Source of the DNA: Acidobacteriota bacterium
GTDB lineage: Bacteria > Acidobacteriota > Blastocatellia > UBA7656
DNA length: 59,741 bases
Assembly: GCA_040754075.1 (NCBI GenBank)
Contig: JBFMDH010000042.1
Location: 1 to 59,741, forward strand
Reading direction: 5' to 3'
Part shown: positions 54,985-59,741 of the stretch, piece by piece
Numbering within the stretch: position 1 is the stretch's first letter
Layout of the letters: every line of letters begins with the position of its first letter
The notes under the pieces: generated by a model
The model's input: only the letters and a program-made list of their open reading frames with translations
What the model was told of the DNA's origin: nothing
The model's database searches: none
Made by a program: the position numbers and the translations under genes

Positions 54985-56640
54985 ATGAGTGATTTTAAAC
55001 GGTTCCTAACCTTAGGCGGGTGTTTGCTTTTATCGTTGGCTCTTTTGATTCCTTCGTACTCGTTTGCGGTTTCCTCCGATTTTGTGGTGACTACTTGGGC
55101 GATACAGGGGGTGGCAGCAGATAATAATATTCAATTTGCCTTTGACCGCTATATCTTTTTAGCTCAAAGGTCGCCATCCTTTACCGTTGATGATTCCACC
55201 GATTTAAGTTTATTAGATAATAACAAGCTCTACTTGATTGACACCAAAAAGACCAAATTCCAGCCTGTAGTCGCTGACCTTGGAAATTGCTACTATCCGA
55301 CCAAGTTGTACTATAGCCCGGAAGCGGAAATGGCTTTCGTCAGGGCGACGCAGATTTTTGAAAGTAAGGAATTTCCGGGCGAATATGAAGCCCAGGCAGT
55401 CATTGTTTTTTTACAGGTGAATTTGGATGACGATGGTAAACCGATTTTCGGCTCATCAGTGGTCGTTCCTATCAGAGGATTTGAAGAAGAGTCCATACTG
55501 GACGCGCCGGATGATTTATTAGTCGGGCGAAAAGGTGAAATCCTGGTTTGTTCAAATGGCGCGTCGGTCTTTACTATCAATCTTAATCAGGCATATATCT
55601 TTCGACGCGATTTTGTTACTGCCGATAATTTTTACTCAGGTAAATCTTCCATTGCCTATTTGGGATTGAATGAAGAATCGAATATCCTGACTGTCCTGGT
55701 CAACACTAAGGAAAAAACCGGTGAGGAAAGTTGGTCACATTTTTCAGACCTCTATTTTTTTAGTGTAGATAAGAGTGGGACCTTAACCCAGAGGCGCAGA
55801 ATTTTACCTGCTGAATTTCCTTCAGGGGTTTCGATTGCCACCGGCAGTAATGTCATTATCAATTGGGATGCCGACCGCGAAAGCCCTGTAGACATCGCCT
55901 ATTTTACCGGCACCGACGGTAAAATTTATCAATTCAAATTTGACGGAAACAGCGATAGTACGGTTGAAGAATTGGTCGCCTTTAATAACTTAGTCCAGGA
56001 TAGTTCACGCGAAGTGATGGACCCGGTTGAGATAAATTTAGAACGCGGGAGCCGAATTCTGACCATTGTTAAAAAAGGCTTCATGGAATTTATCACCCGC
56101 CCCGCCAATATAACCCGTCCGGCAAACGGGCGTCGTGGTCGTTTGGGACAAATTACTCGCCCGGCTAATTTGCATCTTACCCTGGAAGATGGAGCGGTTG
56201 CCTTTGCCCAATTAGGGAAGAAGAATAGAGTGACCAAAACCGCCGAAATATCTGAAACCTTCATTGGCGAACAAGGCGTGAGCCTTTTGCTTCAGGATTC
56301 AAATAAAGCCTACTTTTACTCATATCTGGGTAAAGTTTTTGTCGCAGATTTGAGTGCGGGAGTTGATACCGTTAAAGTCGGTTCACTCGGTCAGGTAGAT
56401 TCAACTCTTGACCAGATGGCGTATTTTTCTGCGCGCAATAGTTTTGTGGGTATAAAAGCCCAGAATGTTGATGCCGAAGGGCAGGTCATCCAAGAAGGCG
56501 CAGTAATGTTAATCAAGCCTCGTGAGGGAGATAGCCTTTTAAGCGGGTCGAGTTTGTTTATTGATTGGGTATCCAGTGGGAATTTTCTAGCGAGCAATTT
56601 AATGAATACAATCCGCAGACCTTGCAATATTCTGCGGTAA
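54985..56640 (+). CDS. Secreted protein with repeated RPxN motifs
   Basis: A 551-residue secreted protein of no recognised family (start ATG 54985 has AAGG 8 bases upstream; ATG 54970 is an alternative adding five residues). A signal peptide (FLTLGGCLLLSLALLIPSYSFA) is followed by beta-rich sequence resembling a propeller. Residues 370-395 contain three ITRPAN motifs, two in tandem and one after GRRGRLGQ. The last residues are RRPCNILR, a fourth RPxN-like motif with a Cys. The gene lies behind a -24/-12 promoter. The start and end of the RPxN motif set suggest a processing or linkage site, but this is speculative. Confidence 0.7.
   Translation: MSDFKRFLTLGGCLLLSLALLIPSYSFAVSSDFVVTTWAIQGVAADNNIQFAFDRYIFLAQRSPSFTVDDSTDLSLLDNNKLYLIDTKKTKFQPVVADLGNCYYPTKLYYSPEAEMAFVRATQIFESKEFPGEYEAQAVIVFLQVNLDDDGKPIFGSSVVVPIRGFEEESILDAPDDLLVGRKGEILVCSNGASVFTINLNQAYIFRRDFVTADNFYSGKSSIAYLGLNEESNILTVLVNTKEKTGEESWSHFSDLYFFSVDKSGTLTQRRRILPAEFPSGVSIATGSNVIINWDADRESPVDIAYFTGTDGKIYQFKFDGNSDSTVEELVAFNNLVQDSSREVMDPVEINLERGSRILTIVKKGFMEFITRPANITRPANGRRGRLGQITRPANLHLTLEDGAVAFAQLGKKNRVTKTAEISETFIGEQGVSLLLQDSNKAYFYSYLGKVFVADLSAGVDTVKVGSLGQVDSTLDQMAYFSARNSFVGIKAQNVDAEGQVIQEGAVMLIKPREGDSLLSGSSLFIDWVSSGNFLASNLMNTIRRPCNILR
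56613..56637 (+). other. Hairpin at the 3' end of the RPxN gene
   Basis: CCGCAGA (56613-56619) pairs perfectly with TCTGCGG (56631-56637) around an 11-base loop, inside the codons for the C-terminal RRPCNILR, ending at the stop codon TAA. No U tract follows. Confidence 0.45.
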
Positions 56641-56809
56641 TCGGAATTGGAATAGTATTTTCCAACTAACAAACAGTTTTCTGAGGTTTGTCTTGGAAGA
56701 GTTATTGAATTAAATGATTCTAATAAGATTTCCCTCAGTTGCAGGATTTTTTCTGGTATTGAGGGTAAGTTTCGCCTCACTCTTTTAGAAAATAAGGAGA
56801 AGAGAATTT

Positions 56810-59741
56810 ATGAGTTTGAAAAGAGCGGTAATAATAATGGTGGTGGCAATCGCAGCCGTAGCGTTGGCGTTGCCGATTGCGAGTATGCGAACTCGCGCGG
56901 CAGCCCCGTCGACGACGCCGATTGCTAAGACCGCTGTGACTGCCGAACCGGTGGCTGCCGCAACTGCGGAAGCCGGCAACAGCAATCTCAGTGCTCATCC
57001 ACAACGTCAAGATGCGACTCGCGCCGCAGGTGATGCGGCGGGAGCCTCACGCGAAACACTGAATGCTCTGGGAATTCGCAAAGTGAAAAACCAGGCAGCA
57101 GCCAGTGCGAAAATTGCTAAACGAATCAAAGGCGGCGCGGACAATGCCACGGTTTCACCGCAAGCCGGTGAACCGGAAATTTTGGCTGGCAACGCGGCAT
57201 TCTCGGCAGCCTTAATCACCACCGAAGGTGGACGCGACACGCAATTCAGCGAAGTGGCGTTACTGGCGGATTGGGATGGTCGCGAAGATTGTGTCGCGGA
57301 TCGCTCCAAAAAAGTCGACGATTTCTCCGGGATTGAACCGGACATTGATTTTTCGTTGACGCGAGCGGCGATTTCCGAGCACACCGTTGCCAACGGATTT
57401 GCCGAAAACGTTTTCTATTATGGCGATTCAGTCGGCAATGTGTGGGTCGGTGTAGACACCACTGGCGATGGTCGAGTTGACCAGTTGCTGCAAATCAACC
57501 TGCCGACAGTGTTGAATGCTTTTGGCACGATCAACTCGGATGATCAGGTAACGATTACCGGATTAGCCGTAAACCCGGTGGCTGACCTTGGTTCCTTCGG
57601 CAACGTCAATGGCGCATATGCCGGGAATTTCGGTGGCGGCGCTCCGGGAACGACCGGTGTAACCGGCGAAATTCTCTATGTGTCGTTCTATGATTCCGAA
57701 GGTGGCTTGCGCCTAAGCAGCAATAACACCCTGGTGCGTTCGGGAGTGTTGGCTTTCCCGATTTCGGATGCCGTCAGCCCGGCGGTCGCACCTCCTGGTA
57801 ACATCTCGGATGTCGGTTTCCCGGTGACCGTAGGTGGCTCGTTTGGTGTGGCATTTTCGGTCTTTGGCAGCGTTGCCGGAGTCGCCTGTGACGATGATGG
57901 CAGCGTCTACTTCCATCAGGTAGACCTGGTGCAATTCACCGGTGGCAACATTGTTAAGATTAACTCAGGCGATAGCCCAACCTGGCAAGACCGCAGTCTG
58001 GCGGTGAGCGGCATTTTGACACTCACCACCTTGAACCCGGCAGGCGGACAATATGGCACGACTTCGGGTCCGGCAACCCAGGTGAATCGCTTCACCAATT
58101 ATTCAGGAACCTCAACCTTGTGGGGCAACATCACCACCATCGCTTCAGGTGGATGCAATGTGTTGTATGCCGGGGTTTCGCGGTCGTTCAACAGCGGCGA
58201 TGATGCCTTCACGCAATTGACCGAAGGGTTGTTCCCGGCTCCGAGTGCCTATGGAGCGGCGGGCACCCCGTCGATGATTATCTCGTTTGCCGATTGCTCC
58301 GGTTGGACAGATATCTGCTCAGGTGTAACCGGTTTTGGTATAGGTGCCGGGAAAGGCCAGGGGGGACAAGGAGCACAAGGAATTAATGTTGGCGGCACGA
58401 TACCGACAGGCAATGGTATTGCTGATGCTGCGGTTGCCGGACAAGCGGTGACCCCAGGGGTCAACAATTTCCGCATTTTCGCTTTAGGCAATGGCCCTGA
58501 CCTGCGACCGCCGGCGGGTGGTACGGCGGTGGTTCCGGGCACCCCAGCCAGCGTTTTGAAAGTCGATATGCAGATTGACTACACCATTCACAATGGTTTG
58601 GCAGTCAATGAAGAAGGAACGGTTTATGTGATCAGCGGCGGCACACCTGCCGGAATCGGCAAGAATCCGTCACCGATGTTCACTGAGATATTGTGCTTTG
58701 AAGATATGTGTCCGATGGATCGTCGGGGAGATTTTGTTGACCTGCGGGGTGATGGATTAGACAATCCGCCCATCCCTGGTGGCAATGTTGGCGATGGCGA
58801 TTCCGACCGATTCGATCATTTATTCTATCGCGCGCCGATAGACCAGGTGACCTTGACGCCAACCGGCTTAGCAGGATTGGCAGATGGTTTCCTGCGTTAC
58901 ACCAATCGCTTGGCACCAAACGCGATTTCTCCTGGCATTACCCTTGGACAAACGGGTGGTGCTGGCGTCTTGGGTGATGATGATACAACAGGACCCATCC
59001 AATTCGGATTATTAGATCCGAGTGAGGATGTTGCTGGTGGTGATGATAGTAACCCACCATTCTCAGGGGATGATGCTGATGGTGTTGGCAATCCAAGCCC
59101 CGTTTCAAATGGCGGCTTTGAATTCACCTTTGGTGGTCCGGTTGGCACAGCCAATTGCGTATGGAACGGGTTCTTCTGGAACTCAAATGGTAACATCACC
59201 TTTGGAGCCGGTGATCCCAGCAACGCTGTAAACATTCCTGATTTTCGCTCTGGGTTACCGAAAATTGCTCCAGCTTGGGCAGACTTGAACCCGGTAGCTC
59301 GCTCGTTTAATACACGAAGCTTCCCGGTAATGGCATTAGGTTTTGCCAATGTCAATGCCTTCAAGGTTCGTTGGATTAACGTACCGGAATTCGGCGCAGA
59401 AAGTTGCGTGGGTTCACAACTGACCAACGGTACATTTGTAGAAGCCGGTGTCACAAATACCTTTGCAGTTACTCTCTATGATGATGGTATTGGGTTGGAT
59501 GAAAACACACCGGTTCCGCAATTGACTGAAGGTCCAACAGCAAACCGTTTCGTGGTGGAACCGAACACTGGCGTGATCGTGGGTTGTCCGCCAAGACCGG
59601 AAGGCAGTGGTTTCTTCTGGTTTGAATTCTGTCGCATGGACTTGCTCGGCACCGCTGATCGTCCGGTGATTTCCGGTTACTCGATTGGTGGCCTCAGCCC
59701 GCTCAATCCTCCGGGACTGTGCGAAGTCAACCTCTCAGAAC
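56810..59741 (+). CDS. Very large secreted protein (partial, right end missing)
   Basis: An open frame of 977 codons from ATG 56810 that runs off the right edge without a stop, so the C-terminus is missing. AAGGAG (56794-56799) precedes the start. A signal peptide (AVIIMVVAIAAVALALPIASMRTRAA) is followed by an Ala-rich spacer. Then comes a region starting NVFYYGDSVGNVWVGVDTTGDGRVDQLLQI, beta-sandwich-like sequence and a Gly/Gln-rich segment (GFGIGAGKGQGGQGAQG). Near the end, NGFFWNSNGNITFGAGDPS and LPKIAPAWADLNPVARSF resemble NIDO-like extracellular domains. It is probably a surface or extracellular matrix protein. The gene follows the RPxN gene in the same direction. Confidence 0.75.
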   Translation, partial: MSLKRAVIIMVVAIAAVALALPIASMRTRAAAPSTTPIAKTAVTAEPVAAATAEAGNSNLSAHPQRQDATRAAGDAAGASRETLNALGIRKVKNQAAASAKIAKRIKGGADNATVSPQAGEPEILAGNAAFSAALITTEGGRDTQFSEVALLADWDGREDCVADRSKKVDDFSGIEPDIDFSLTRAAISEHTVANGFAENVFYYGDSVGNVWVGVDTTGDGRVDQLLQINLPTVLNAFGTINSDDQVTITGLAVNPVADLGSFGNVNGAYAGNFGGGAPGTTGVTGEILYVSFYDSEGGLRLSSNNTLVRSGVLAFPISDAVSPAVAPPGNISDVGFPVTVGGSFGVAFSVFGSVAGVACDDDGSVYFHQVDLVQFTGGNIVKINSGDSPTWQDRSLAVSGILTLTTLNPAGGQYGTTSGPATQVNRFTNYSGTSTLWGNITTIASGGCNVLYAGVSRSFNSGDDAFTQLTEGLFPAPSAYGAAGTPSMIISFADCSGWTDICSGVTGFGIGAGKGQGGQGAQGINVGGTIPTGNGIADAAVAGQAVTPGVNNFRIFALGNGPDLRPPAGGTAVVPGTPASVLKVDMQIDYTIHNGLAVNEEGTVYVISGGTPAGIGKNPSPMFTEILCFEDMCPMDRRGDFVDLRGDGLDNPPIPGGNVGDGDSDRFDHLFYRAPIDQVTLTPTGLAGLADGFLRYTNRLAPNAISPGITLGQTGGAGVLGDDDTTGPIQFGLLDPSEDVAGGDDSNPPFSGDDADGVGNPSPVSNGGFEFTFGGPVGTANCVWNGFFWNSNGNITFGAGDPSNAVNIPDFRSGLPKIAPAWADLNPVARSFNTRSFPVMALGFANVNAFKVRWINVPEFGAESCVGSQLTNGTFVEAGVTNTFAVTLYDDGIGLDENTPVPQLTEGPTANRFVVEPNTGVIVGCPPRPEGSGFFWFEFCRMDLLGTADRPVISGYSIGGLSPLNPPGLCEVNLSE

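Noticed and set aside
58249-59454. Several minus-strand readings of 80-185 codons near the right edge
   Set aside because: They lie opposite the long open plus-strand frame, which has a signal peptide and consistent codon use.

Overview
The window looks like a chromosomal segment of an acidobacterium, probably of the Blastocatellia type. The reasons are a secreted protein of the acidobacterial VWFA-related type, many secreted VWA/FG-GAP/HYR/TPR proteins, an intergenic class of heptad-repeat palindromes, and housekeeping genes with moderate GC. No rRNA, tRNA, CRISPR array, prophage or intact insertion sequence was seen. The assignment to a phylum is inference from gene content only.

Layout. 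1-2.7 kb: C-terminal end of an unknown gene, tmRNA (ssrA), a small coiled-coil protein, then murI and rph overlapping by ATGA. 2.7-7.8 kb: a Tat-type metallo-beta-lactamase-fold protein, a bacterioferritin-like protein, a GNAT acetyltransferase, a small secreted protein and an EF-G-like GTPase that ends at a strong terminator. 7.9-14.7 kb: VWFA-related protein (minus strand), PafA-type phosphatase, TPR protein, histidine phosphatase and truB. 14.9-22.1 kb: the prkA-yhbH(DUF444)-spoVR stress operon, in which both prkA and spoVR carry a LAGLIDADG intein. 22.1-28.1 kb: DUF4184 membrane protein, S1/P1-type nuclease, YjdI-CDGSH iron-sulfur fusion, and a VIT-VWA gene with two small secreted or anchored companions. 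28.1-38.6 kb (minus strand): degenerate acyl-CoA ligase, serine hydrolase, small secreted protein, a 1.5-kaa FG-GAP/beta-helix/HYR surface protein, and a large NorD-like VWA protein. 38.7-49.7 kb: a fatty-acid beta-oxidation locus (fadR-like tetR, fadD, fadN, fadA, fadE) followed by a metallo-hydrolase and a benzoate-CoA-ligase-family gene. 49.7-59.7 kb: a Ycf48-like protein, a giant sigma-54 activator with an IS630-transposase-like DNA-binding head, a secreted protein behind a good -24/-12 promoter, and a very large secreted protein running off the right edge.

How genes work together. The fad block matches the gene set controlled by Bacillus FadR, and a perfect TGAATGA-N4-TCATTCA palindrome sits in front of the regulator. 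PrkA, the DUF444 protein and SpoVR form a conserved functional trio, and here two of the three require protein splicing to become active. The sigma-54 activator and the -24/-12 promoter just downstream suggest a dedicated regulator/target pair.

The most interesting points are the pair of homologous inteins in one operon, the sigma-54 activator with a transposase-like head and its probable target with repeated RPxN motifs, and four heptad-repeat palindromes, two of which sit at the start codons of genes.
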